A DNA stretch of 22,917 bases, taken from the NCBI GenBank assembly GCA_964580525.1, contig CAZOKN010000030.1:1-22917 (forward strand), read 5' to 3'. This document shows positions 1-6,600 of this stretch, piece by piece. Source of the DNA: CAZOKN01 sp964580525. Its GTDB lineage: Bacteria; Pseudomonadota; Alphaproteobacteria; Rickettsiales; UBA6187. The position numbers and the translations under genes were made by a program. The stretch's first letter is position 1. Each line of letters begins with the position of its first letter. The notes beneath the pieces are model-generated. The model was not told the origin of the DNA. It saw only the letters and a program-made list of their open reading frames with translations, and did no database searches.

Positions 1-154
1 TTAGCTTACCCTGAGCCCGAGAACAATAAATTTTATTATTTGAAAGTGTCGCGATTCCTGCTGAGTCATATCCCCTATATTCAAGCCTTCTAAGGCCTTC
101 TATCAACAGGGGTGATACTTCTTTTTTACCAATAATTCCGATAATTCCGCACAT
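1..154 (-). CDS. glmS: Glutamine--fructose-6-phosphate aminotransferase (partial, N-terminus only)
   Basis: The reverse strand from the ATG at 154-152 encodes MCGIIGIIG followed by RRLEYRGYDSAGIA and RAQGKL, and runs off the window after 51 codons. This is the N-terminal glutaminase (Ntn-hydrolase) domain of GlmS. Cys2 is the nucleophile that hydrolyses glutamine once Met1 is removed. The family makes glucosamine-6-phosphate from fructose-6-phosphate and glutamine, the first committed step toward UDP-GlcNAc for peptidoglycan and lipopolysaccharide. No clear Shine-Dalgarno is seen, but a good promoter lies about 55-80 bp upstream. The gene is co-directional with hemY but is separated from it by 108 bp and a promoter of its own, so it need not belong to the heme operon. 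The sugar-isomerase half lies outside the window. Confidence 0.93.
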   Translation of the reverse strand, partial: MCGIIGIIGKKEVSPLLIEGLRRLEYRGYDSAGIATLSNNKIYCSRAQGKL

Positions 155-209
155 AACAACACTAAAATTAGGTTTAGGCAGCAATATATAGCTGTTTCTC
201 AAGAGGCAT

Positions 210-238
210 CTTATAGAAAATAACTGAGATAGTTGCAA
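210..238 (-). promoter_or_regulatory. Putative sigma-70 promoter of glmS
   Basis: On the minus strand there is TTGCAA (238-233), a 17-nt spacer, then TATAAG (215-210). Both hexamers are close to consensus and the spacing is optimal. It lies in the 108-bp gap between the hemY stop and the glmS start. Seen by eye; not tested for start-site activity. Confidence 0.42.
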
Positions 239-262
239 ATCAATATTTAATACTATTTGTTA

Positions 263-1600
263 CTATTGCATGCCTATTCTATTTTCTGGAGGAATTATAT
301 CAATTGAATGGTTGTTGGGGGCTGATTCCCAGTCAAAACTATCAAAAGAGCTGCAATTAGTGCATGAAGCTGACCATACTCTGCTAATAAAGCCACATTT
401 TGTACAATGCCATGATGTGTCAGAATTGGCAGTTTCGGCACGTTGTAACCATTGTTGAACTATGTCGCTACCCGACATTTGCTGTTTTTCTAATTCGGCC
501 ATTAATTTACAGGCGGAACGGGTTTCTGAAATATCTAGTGCCATTTTAAGATGGTGGCGGGCATCGTCAAGTAGGTCTACAGAAAGAGCAGCTCTAGCGG
601 CAGCTATATGTCCTTCTATATTATCTGGTTTTATAATCAGTAATTTCTCAATATATTTTAGTTTTTTTTCGCCTTTCTCATCACTAAATATACTCAAATA
701 AGTTGTGGCAAGGTCAGGATGAGGACACTGACTCCAGCAAGTTTCAATAATTTTTGTGGCTTTTCTTTTGTAACTTAAGTGTAGTAGTAAGCTAGCATAA
801 GAATTTGCAATAGGTACAAAATCAGGCAGAATTTTATAAGCTTTTTTGATTTCGTTAAGGGCATCATCAATATGGCCAGATTTTACTAAATCTGTAGATT
901 TAGCGAGGCATACCACAGCTAAAGAGCGATTGGATATTTCATTGGTGGCGATTTTTTTCTTGAGGGCGCGTGTAATAACTTCTTCAGCATCAGACCATCT
1001 TTTGGTGATTTTATATAGATCAAGCAGAATTAAAATTGCCCAATCAGCATCAGGTTTCATTATCAAAGCTTTTTCAGCGAGGAATATTGCACGATTTATA
1101 TCGCCATCTTTTTTTGCCTCAAGTAGCAATCCCTTAATAGCTATAATTTCAGTTTCTTTATTTTCTAACATTGAAGTGTATTGAATTTTTGCAGCTTCTC
1201 TATTGCCTTCAAGTTGTGAAGTTTGGGCGGAGAGAAGTTTAGTTAGCGGAATATCTCCAAGATAGCTGATTGCGTGTTTTGTAAGACGTTTGGCTTGTGG
1301 AACATCTCCGGCAGCAATGGCAGCAAAACCACGCGTTAGGGCTGTTAATCCCTGCTCACGCTTTTTGTCTTTGCGAGATTTTCTGTATTTTCCAGGTGCA
1401 TTTTTTATCCATAGGATAATTTGAATTACAGTTGTTAATAAAACTAACAAAACCAACGAGGCAAGCAGGCTGAAAGTAATAGATGTTTGTATTCTATAGC
1501 CAAGCCATTGCACAATGACGCTGCCATCATTTTCAATGAACCACATAGAGGCAATTGAAAATAATGTTATAGTTAGCAAAAATGTTAAAAGTTTTATCAT
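263..1600 (-). CDS. hemY: HemY-type heme-biosynthesis-associated TPR membrane protein with C-terminal zinc ribbon
   Basis: This 445-aa protein has two N-terminal hydrophobic segments (about residues 3-20 and 41-66), a basic stretch, then alpha-helical TPR-like repeats to about residue 380. That is the HemY_N plus TPR layout of proteobacterial HemY, the inner-membrane protein linked to heme-gene operons (not the protoporphyrinogen oxidase of the same name). The C-terminus carries a Cys4 ribbon with Cys399, Cys402, Cys413 and Cys416 (CTKCG and CTNC) and a following FDSFDW. This recalls the rubredoxin-like metal site of LapB/YciM and suggests bound zinc or iron; that is inference. The start follows from the N-terminal membrane anchor. 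It is the last gene of hemC-hemD-mic60-hemY, 83 bp after mic60. Its biochemical role is unsettled; scaffolding of late porphyrin enzymes is the usual proposal. Confidence 0.85.
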   Translation of the reverse strand: MIKLLTFLLTITLFSIASMWFIENDGSVIVQWLGYRIQTSITFSLLASLVLLVLLTTVIQIILWIKNAPGKYRKSRKDKKREQGLTALTRGFAAIAAGDVPQAKRLTKHAISYLGDIPLTKLLSAQTSQLEGNREAAKIQYTSMLENKETEIIAIKGLLLEAKKDGDINRAIFLAEKALIMKPDADWAILILLDLYKITKRWSDAEEVITRALKKKIATNEISNRSLAVVCLAKSTDLVKSGHIDDALNEIKKAYKILPDFVPIANSYASLLLHLSYKRKATKIIETCWSQCPHPDLATTYLSIFSDEKGEKKLKYIEKLLIIKPDNIEGHIAAARAALSVDLLDDARHHLKMALDISETRSACKLMAELEKQQMSGSDIVQQWLQRAETANSDTSWHCTKCGFISRVWSASCTNCSSFDSFDWESAPNNHSIDIIPPENRIGMQ

Positions 1601-1667
1601 TATTACCTATTAGTTTGCCGCAACTTTTATGTATATTTTTAGTGTAAGCTTAGGTGTAAATATAATT

Positions 1668-1685
1668 AGGATTTATAAAAATCCT
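1668..1685 (-). terminator. Small hairpin at the mic60 stop codon (attenuator or weak terminator)
   Basis: AGGATTT and AAATCCT form a perfect 7-bp stem around a 4-nt loop, overlapping the mic60 stop codon. The sequence downstream on the minus strand is AT-rich but has no clean U-tract. It may therefore protect the 3' end or partly terminate between mic60 and hemY rather than act as a full terminator. Confidence 0.35.
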
Positions 1686-2769
1686 AAAACACTTTGTTGG
1701 TATATGACGGCTTGGTTACATATTCAAATATTTTTTCAGAAGCATCCACAGAATTAATATTTGCTTCAGCTTTTTCTATCCATTCATTAGCTACTGGTTT
1801 TAAGCTTTCGTCTAATGTTTTCATTTCATCTAGAGCTTTGGCTAAGTTTGAACTTAAAAGATAGCTGTATGCTCTTGCCAGAATATCTTCTGTATTTGTA
1901 CTGCTTCCTTCAGTTTTGATTTTTCTAACTTTTACTATTTTGGCAAAGCTGAGTTTTACTTTATCAGATAATGTTGGATTTTCTTTTTGTTTTTTTTCTT
2001 CTATTAGAATTTTATCAGCCACCTCGTTAAATTTATCCATAAGGCCTTCTGTAGGAAGGATTCCTGACTGGGAGGATTTTTTTAGTATATTCAGATAAGG
2101 TGCTAGCTCTTCATCTTCATGCACAAGTGAAGAAATATTATCAAGTTCGCTGGAAAATCCCCTTGAGCTTTTTACTGCATCTTTAAGCTTTGCAGAGGCG
2201 ATGATTAGATTATTTGAATTTTGTAATGAACTAACTTTGCCGGCCTCTTGGCTCATCTCAGATATTTTTTTATCCAACGCTTCTGTGCGTTCTTTAATCT
2301 CAGAAACATCTGATGCGGAAGTATTATTTTCAAACGCCATATTTTCAAATTTAGCCTTATCCTCAGGTTTTGTAGGCGCGGATGAAACATCATTAGATTT
2401 TTCAGAAGAGTTTACTTCATCATTCAGATTTTTTTCTTCGTCATTTAGGGAAATTCCATTGTTGCCAGAGGTTGTATCTGGTTTATAGTTAGGCAGATAA
2501 TTTTTTGTTATATAATCAAGCTCTCTTGACATGCTATCAACTTTTTTCTCCAAAGCTTTAATTTTAAAATGATAAGCTCTTAGAAGCATTCTGTTATCAT
2601 CGTTCTGGGAAGAAAGATGGCTAGTATTTGAGCTGCCAAGATTGTTAACAGCAACCTGTATACCAAGAAATAACCAGGTTATGGCCACTAGCACAAATAA
2701 AAATCTGAAGCCTTTAGGATAGCCATTTTCTCTATTATTTACATTTTCGACTTGCGGCGAATCCGTCAT
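1684..2769 (-). CDS. Mic60/mitofilin-family inner-membrane protein (COG4223-like)
   Basis: This 361-aa protein has a short polar N-terminus, one transmembrane helix at about residues 21-42, then a long periplasmic part. That part is low-complexity and charged (about 43-150), then heptad-rich coiled coil (about 150-200). The C-terminal 70 residues (LARAYSYLLSSNLAKALDEM, then W and A conserved in NEWIEKAEA) look like the mitofilin C-terminal domain. Alphaproteobacterial Mic60 is encoded beside heme genes and is the ancestor of the mitochondrial cristae organiser; it shapes inner-membrane folds and contacts outer-membrane partners. The assignment rests on topology, the C-terminal pattern and the hemD neighbourhood rather than strong sequence identity. 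It lies 21 bp downstream of hemD with only a weak ribosome binding site. In genomes where it is unnamed it appears as 'uroporphyrinogen-III synthase-associated' or hypothetical protein. Confidence 0.7.
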   Translation of the reverse strand: MTDSPQVENVNNRENGYPKGFRFLFVLVAITWLFLGIQVAVNNLGSSNTSHLSSQNDDNRMLLRAYHFKIKALEKKVDSMSRELDYITKNYLPNYKPDTTSGNNGISLNDEEKNLNDEVNSSEKSNDVSSAPTKPEDKAKFENMAFENNTSASDVSEIKERTEALDKKISEMSQEAGKVSSLQNSNNLIIASAKLKDAVKSSRGFSSELDNISSLVHEDEELAPYLNILKKSSQSGILPTEGLMDKFNEVADKILIEEKKQKENPTLSDKVKLSFAKIVKVRKIKTEGSSTNTEDILARAYSYLLSSNLAKALDEMKTLDESLKPVANEWIEKAEANINSVDASEKIFEYVTKPSYTNKVF

Positions 2770-2790
2770 TTTTTACCATTTAAAGCTTTA

Positions 2791-3540
2791 TTATCGATCC
2801 TTAGTAAACTCAAAATTGTTGATTAATTCAAGTAAAGAATCGCTATCTGCATTTTTTGCTATCATTATGTTATTGAAACTACGTTTTTTTAAAGGCTCGC
2901 TGACATTTTCACTAAGACAAATATAGCGTAAATCTTTTACTAATTCAGACAAGTTATTTTTATCGATTAAATCTAAAAAAGTTTCTGTTGTACGTTTTGA
3001 AAAAAATAATACGCAGTCAAAAACTTTGTATTTTATATGGTTTAGGCATTCTTGAGAAAATGCAGGAACTGGATTTGCTTTGTAAGCTACAATATTATGC
3101 ACTTCAAAACCATTTTCCTGCAGAGCGCCAGGCAAATCTTTTGAGGTTGTTTCGGCAGAAATATATATTAAATATCCAGATAGTGGCTTTATTTTTTTAG
3201 ATATTAACTGGATAAGCGAATCAACTCCACCTGAGGCTGATGTTATATTTGTGAAACCACATGATTTAGCAATTTCTGTACTATCAGAACCAACGGTGTA
3301 TAAGCTGATTTCTTTAGGACAGTTGAATTTATTGAGGGCTAAAATACCATTTCCGCTTGTTGTGATTACGGCCTGTGGCTTGCCACGCATCAGCGGAGAA
3401 AAGATTTTTTCAGCATTTGTTAAAAATTCTATATTCAATAACGGTTCTATAAAACTGTCTACACCCATAAAAGACAATCGTTCTGCAGTTTTTGCTGCTT
3501 CTGTAGATGGTCTTGTTATCAGTGCAAAAGGCTTTTTCAT
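2791..3540 (-). CDS. hemD: Uroporphyrinogen-III synthase
   Basis: This 249-aa protein begins MKKPFALITRP, the conserved first strand of HemD. It continues with the two-lobe pattern of the family: a central ITTSGNGILAL segment, then VFFSKRT-like residues (LFFSKRTTETF) near 180, and ICLSENVSEPL near 207. The enzyme closes and inverts ring D of hydroxymethylbilane to give uroporphyrinogen III in the cytoplasm. HemD sequences diverge fast, so context counts: the ATG overlaps the hemC TGA in an ATGA arrangement, which indicates translational coupling to the enzyme that makes its unstable substrate. Length is typical (about 230-260 aa). No truncation is seen. Confidence 0.92.
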   Translation of the reverse strand: MKKPFALITRPSTEAAKTAERLSFMGVDSFIEPLLNIEFLTNAEKIFSPLMRGKPQAVITTSGNGILALNKFNCPKEISLYTVGSDSTEIAKSCGFTNITSASGGVDSLIQLISKKIKPLSGYLIYISAETTSKDLPGALQENGFEVHNIVAYKANPVPAFSQECLNHIKYKVFDCVLFFSKRTTETFLDLIDKNNLSELVKDLRYICLSENVSEPLKKRSFNNIMIAKNADSDSLLELINNFEFTKDR

Positions 3541-4460
3541 TCAAAAAATCCTTTACCAGCTTTTGCTAATAATTCTAGCGCTGCATCTTTGCCAAGCTTA
3601 TCGGCATCTTTAGTTTCGCCGTTTCGAGAAGTTTTAAGGATGGTTTGGCCATCCATACTTGCTATAAGACATTCCAATTGTAACCTATTACCATCTATAA
3701 CTGCAAGTGCGGCGATAGGTGTTTTACATGATCCTTCAAATTCTTTTAGAAATGCGCGTTCAGCAGAAACGCATAGTCCCGTTTTTTCATGGTGCATTGG
3801 TGCTAAAAGTTCATTTAAATCTTTACGGCTTTTTAATATCTCGATACCTATTGCTCCTTGTGCAACTGCTGGCAAGCAAACAGATGTGGCAATTGGATGG
3901 ATTGTTTTATCTTTTATTCCACTACGATTTAATCCTGCCATTGCTAAAAATGTAGCGTCGACAGCATTGCTATTAAGTTTTTCAAGGCGAGTATGGATGT
4001 TGCCGCGGAATGGTACTATTTTTAAATCTGGCCGTAAATTCAAAGCCTGTGAAGAGCGGCGAGGGGATGAGGTTCCAACTATTGCTCCTTGCGGCAGTTC
4101 CATAATGGTTTTTGCCTTTTGAGAGATAAGGGCGTCTCGTGCATCTTCGCGCTCTAATATGCAATTTATTATGAGATCTTCGTGATAGAAAGCTGGCATG
4201 TCCTTCATGGAATGCACAGCTATATCAATTGTGTTATCCAGGAGTTTTTCTTCTATCTCTTTGATAAATAGACCTTTTCCACCTATTTCATATAGATTTT
4301 TTTCTAATATCATGTCACCAGTAGTTTTTATCTCGACTATTTCAGCCTTGAGATGCTTGTTTAGTGATAAAATTTTATCGCGTACTAAATGCGCCTGCGC
4401 GAGGGCTAATTTACTGCCTCTTGTTCCTATTCTTATAATTTTTGAGTTGTTTTCGGTCAT
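3537..4460 (-). CDS. hemC: Hydroxymethylbilane synthase (porphobilinogen deaminase)
   Basis: This 307-aa protein has all the family hallmarks: RIGTRGSKLALAQ at the N-terminus, the substrate-binding loop DIAVHSMKDMP with catalytic Asp87, the arginine-rich GTSSPRRSSQ, and FRGNIHTRL. The dipyrromethane cofactor attaches at Cys245 in GSCKTPIA. It polymerises four porphobilinogens into hydroxymethylbilane. It is the first gene of the four-gene heme operon. The start is the ATG at 4460, just before the motif-bearing N-terminus. A TATAAT-like -10 box lies 73-78 bp upstream on the same strand. No residue essential to the family is missing. Confidence 0.97.
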   Translation of the reverse strand: MTENNSKIIRIGTRGSKLALAQAHLVRDKILSLNKHLKAEIVEIKTTGDMILEKNLYEIGGKGLFIKEIEEKLLDNTIDIAVHSMKDMPAFYHEDLIINCILEREDARDALISQKAKTIMELPQGAIVGTSSPRRSSQALNLRPDLKIVPFRGNIHTRLEKLNSNAVDATFLAMAGLNRSGIKDKTIHPIATSVCLPAVAQGAIGIEILKSRKDLNELLAPMHHEKTGLCVSAERAFLKEFEGSCKTPIAALAVIDGNRLQLECLIASMDGQTILKTSRNGETKDADKLGKDAALELLAKAGKGFFE

Positions 4461-4532
4461 AAAATATCTTCATCAAAATCATGTATAAATGGGTTTTACC
4501 GAAATTAGTTTCAGATTGATACAAAAAACGTA

Positions 4533-4538
4533 ATTATA
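4533..4538 (-). promoter_or_regulatory. Putative -10 box for the hemC operon
   Basis: A perfect TATAAT is read on the minus strand 73-78 bp upstream of the hemC start. The hexamer 17 bp further upstream (TCAAAA) is a poor -35, so this is either an activator-dependent promoter or chance in AT-rich DNA. Confidence 0.33.
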
Positions 4539-4561
4539 GCTGTTATTTCGCTTCATTTTGA

Positions 4562-4605
4562 CCCCAATTTTTGGGTGCGATGCAGCGACGAATTGGTGCA
4601 TCGCA
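4562..4605. repeat. Tandem inverted repeats (two adjacent hairpins) between hemC and the microprotein gene
   Basis: Two hairpins abut. CCCAA-ttt-TTGGG is at 4563-4575, and TGCGATGCA (4576-4584) pairs perfectly with TGCATCGCA (4597-4605) across a 12-nt loop. The segment is clearly more GC-rich than its surroundings, and GCAGCG occurs twice within and just after it. It could be a dispersed repeat, a regulator site or an RNA structure. No U-tract follows on either strand, so it is not a standard terminator. Confidence 0.6.
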
Positions 4606-4618
4606 GCGCAGTAAGTCT

Positions 4619-4647
4619 TTGTTTTATAGTAATAAAAGTGATACAAT
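4619..4647 (+). promoter_or_regulatory. Putative sigma-70 promoter of the 66-aa microprotein gene
   Basis: TTGTTT (4619-4624), a 17-nt spacer and TACAAT (4642-4647) give near-consensus boxes at optimal spacing. The expected transcription start is near 4654, about 34 nt before the start codon. The nearby strong Shine-Dalgarno and terminator support it. Confidence 0.5.
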
Positions 4648-4687
4648 AATATTATTGTTGTCTAACTTTTATATGAGGAAATGTTTT

Positions 4688-4888
4688 ATGATAAACTTCA
4701 AAGAATGGAACCTTAAATACATCGGTAATGTTGTATTTGTGAGTATAATTCTAGTAGTTTTCGCAGCAGTAATTAAAACCTTTATAGGCCCATTATTGGT
4801 TACTGTATTGCCTACTATATTTGCTACTCCGCTTACATTAACTGAGACATTATTATTGCTAATGTTAGTACGTTTACATACTAAGTAG
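4688..4888 (+). CDS. 66-aa hydrophobic membrane microprotein, unknown function
   Basis: I do not recognise this protein. The reading frame stays open to 4571, but the ATG at 4688 is chosen because GAGGA (4675-4679) sits 8 nt ahead of it. The protein starts MINFKEWNLK and then has two hydrophobic stretches: about residues 13-29 (a clear transmembrane helix) and 31-48 (ending in a proline-containing turn). A leucine-rich segment follows at 52-61, and the C-terminus RLHTK is basic. It forms a complete transcription unit with its own promoter and a strong terminator, which argues that it is a real gene. It could be a small membrane regulator, a type I toxin-like peptide or a holin-like peptide. 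The lack of an obvious antisense RNA or partner leaves this open. Confidence 0.62.
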   Translation: MINFKEWNLKYIGNVVFVSIILVVFAAVIKTFIGPLLVTVLPTIFATPLTLTETLLLLMLVRLHTK

Positions 4889-4925
4889 TGAACTATAATA
4901 TTAGACTTAATACTTTAGTTAACGG

Positions 4926-4958
4926 CCTGCGCCTTGGTTACCAAGGCGCAGGTTTTTT
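4926..4958 (+). terminator. Strong Rho-independent terminator
   Basis: CCTGCGCCTTGG (4926-4937) pairs perfectly with CCAAGGCGCAGG (4941-4952) around a TTA loop, giving a GC-rich 12-bp stem directly followed by six T (4953-4958). It ends the 66-aa microprotein transcript and insulates the operon that starts at about 5068. There is no matching A-tract ahead of the stem, so it acts on the plus strand. Confidence 0.93.
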
Positions 4959-5032
4959 CTCTGTATTTTCATCCCACGATATATAATTGATATCAAAACA
5001 CTACAAATCATAAGATTGAGATTAATTATCAC

Positions 5033-5061
5033 TTGCCATAAATAAAGTTTATCGCTATAAA
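5033..5061 (+). promoter_or_regulatory. Sigma-70 promoter of the TIGR03118 operon
   Basis: TTGCCA (5033-5038), 17-nt spacer, TATAAA (5056-5061). Five of six bases match in each hexamer and the spacing is ideal. The expected +1 (about 5068) falls inside the 23-bp palindrome that follows. A second, weaker candidate (TTGATA at 4987, TAAGAT at 5011, 18-nt spacer) lies upstream. Confidence 0.6.
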
Positions 5062-5063
5062 CG

Positions 5064-5086
5064 CAATTAATAATCATTATTAATTG
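5064..5086. promoter_or_regulatory. Perfect 23-bp palindrome, Fur-like operator over the +1
   Basis: The left arm CAATTAATAAT, central C and right arm ATTATTAATTG are exact reverse complements. The inner 15 bases TAATAATCATTATTA match 13 of 15 positions of the classical Fur 7-1-7 motif (TGATAAT-N-ATTATCA). It begins 3 nt after the -10 box and ends at the ribosome binding site GGAG (5086-5089), the position of a simple repressor operator. The regulator could be Fur or another dimeric repressor; which one is inference. Confidence 0.65.
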
Positions 5087-5097
5087 GAGAATGTTTC

Positions 5098-6333
5098 ATG
5101 TCGGTAAGGTCTTTTGTAATGGCAAATATGGTTGCAACGCTGGTAGCAACTTCAGCATTGGCGGCGCCAGCTGTTGGCGATAACCGTTATTCTCAGGAAA
5201 ATTTTGTAGCCAATAAGGCAAAATATGGCGCAGAGAAAGTTGATGATAAGCTTATAAATGCATGGGGTATAGCCATACGTCCTGCAGGTGCTGGTGGACA
5301 TTTTTGGGTTAATGCTAAAGATATAAGCTTTGAGTATGTTGGTGATGTATCTGCTTCTCCTGATGAAAAATTGAGAAAATTGCATCAGGATTCTTTGAAA
5401 GAAGTTAAACTTCCTGTGGGTGGTGAGGACAATGTTTCCACTGGTGTTGTATTTATAGATAGCAAAGATAGTTTTGTGATTACACAAAAACCTGTGACAG
5501 GCGAAGAGATTACTGCGCCTGCGAAATTTATGTTTGCTAGCGATGGTGGCATTATTTCAGCTTGGACGGAGCGTAAAAAAGAAGATGGCACTTTTGATAG
5601 GCCAGCTGAAGCTATGTCTGTGATTGATCAATCAAAAGAAGGAGTTCAGTTTTTTGGTCTGGCTGTAAACAAGGATTATAATAGAATTTATGCAGCAAAT
5701 TTTGGCGCTAATCCTGATATTAAAGTGTTTGATGGTAAATTTAAGCCTGCAAACATTAAATTTGATATGCCTTTTGATGATAATAAAAACGGTAAGGTTG
5801 ATCCGGGTGAATATGCTCCTTTCAATATTCAGGCGCTTCAAACTCCTAAAGGTGAAAGCCATATATTTGTAGCTTATGCAAAAACGCAAGCTTGTCCGGC
5901 TGAAGAAATAACTAAAGGATCTTGCAAAGCTGGTGAGATGTTTATTGGTGAAGAAGATACATCTAAGCCAGGAAATGGACGTCTTGCAGAATTTACTGAA
6001 GAAGGAAAATTGGTTTCTGCATGGAAAGATGGCGGGAAGTTAAGTGCTCCATGGGGTTTATCTTATGCACCGGATGATTTTGGCGCATTGTCAGGAGCAT
6101 TATTGGTAGCGAACTTTGGTGACGGCACTATATCTGCATATGATGCCAACACTCATGCCTTTATTGATTATTTAAAAGGTAAAAATGGCAAGGCTTTAAA
6201 AATAGATAAAATATGGGGTTTAGTATTTGGCAATGGCTCAAGCCTTGGCGATAAAAATGCCTTATATTTTACCGCTGGTCCTGATGATGAAGTGGATGGA
6301 TTATTTGGTGTTTTACGTCCTGTGAAAAAATAA
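5098..6333 (+). CDS. Secreted TIGR03118-family beta-propeller protein
   Basis: This 411-aa protein has a cleavable signal peptide (MSVRSFVMANMVATLVATSALAA reduced to its core: basic start, hydrophobic 6-20, small residues before APAVG at about 22-24). The mature part matches the TIGR03118 pattern: LINAWGIAIRP and FWVNAKD near 60-75, RIYAANFG with KVFDGKFKP near 195-215, YAPFNIQ followed by HIFVAYAK, then SAPWGLSYAPDDFGALSGALL, VANFGDGTISAYDA, KIWGLVFGNG and LYFTAGPDDEVDGLFGVL. These repeats fit a six-bladed propeller. A DDNKNGKVDPGEY segment (about 227-239) looks like a calcium-binding loop inserted between blades. The family's activity is unknown. GGAG lies 8 nt before the ATG. It is the first gene of the operon under the Fur-like site. 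Two cysteines (about residues 265 and 274, ACPAEEITKGSC) may form a disulfide outside the cytoplasm. Confidence 0.88.
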   Translation: MSVRSFVMANMVATLVATSALAAPAVGDNRYSQENFVANKAKYGAEKVDDKLINAWGIAIRPAGAGGHFWVNAKDISFEYVGDVSASPDEKLRKLHQDSLKEVKLPVGGEDNVSTGVVFIDSKDSFVITQKPVTGEEITAPAKFMFASDGGIISAWTERKKEDGTFDRPAEAMSVIDQSKEGVQFFGLAVNKDYNRIYAANFGANPDIKVFDGKFKPANIKFDMPFDDNKNGKVDPGEYAPFNIQALQTPKGESHIFVAYAKTQACPAEEITKGSCKAGEMFIGEEDTSKPGNGRLAEFTEEGKLVSAWKDGGKLSAPWGLSYAPDDFGALSGALLVANFGDGTISAYDANTHAFIDYLKGKNGKALKIDKIWGLVFGNGSSLGDKNALYFTAGPDDEVDGLFGVLRPVKK

Positions 6334-6342
6334 TTAGGAAAT

Positions 6343-6579
6343 ATGAATTATCAAAAAGTTCGTAAATTTGCGCGGGGCGGTCATATAGTAATCGCCCTTG
6401 TGCAGCTTGCGTATATTTATACTCCAATACATAACCTTCCATATGCACTTATAATAGTTCAGTGCATAACAACCCCGTTTTTGATCATAAGCGGTTTATG
6501 GATCACTAAAGGCCATAAAATCTGGCAATGGAAGAATAGTTTGAAGAAGAAATGGAAGTTATCCAGAAAGAAACGTTAA
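6343..6579 (+). CDS. 78-aa two-helix membrane protein, unknown function
   Basis: The gene starts 9 nt after the propeller gene stop, with AGGA (6336-6339) placed tightly upstream, so it should be co-translated. The protein has a basic start (MNYQKVRKFARGG), a first hydrophobic helix with His14 and several aromatics (about 14-29, ending IYTPIH), a second helix (about 34-53, with Pro45), and a strongly basic tail (KNSLKKKWKLSRKKR). The arginine/lysine-rich ends place both termini in the cytoplasm. The helix spacing with histidines at 14 and 30 faintly recalls small cytochrome b561/PepSY-like fragments, but there are too few ligands to propose heme binding. I cannot assign a family with confidence. 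Confidence 0.72.
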   Translation: MNYQKVRKFARGGHIVIALVQLAYIYTPIHNLPYALIIVQCITTPFLIISGLWITKGHKIWQWKNSLKKKWKLSRKKR

Positions 6580-6600
6580 TTATTAATTTTTGGATTTTTT

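Noticed and set aside
180..197. CAGC/GCTG hairpin upstream of glmS as a terminator for hemY
   Set aside because: Only a 4-bp stem with an A/T loop and no U-tract; it lies within the glmS leader.
3719..3955. Plus-strand open frame opposite hemC
   Set aside because: Shadow of hemC: the minus-strand frame has all catalytic motifs and the plus-strand product shows no family features.
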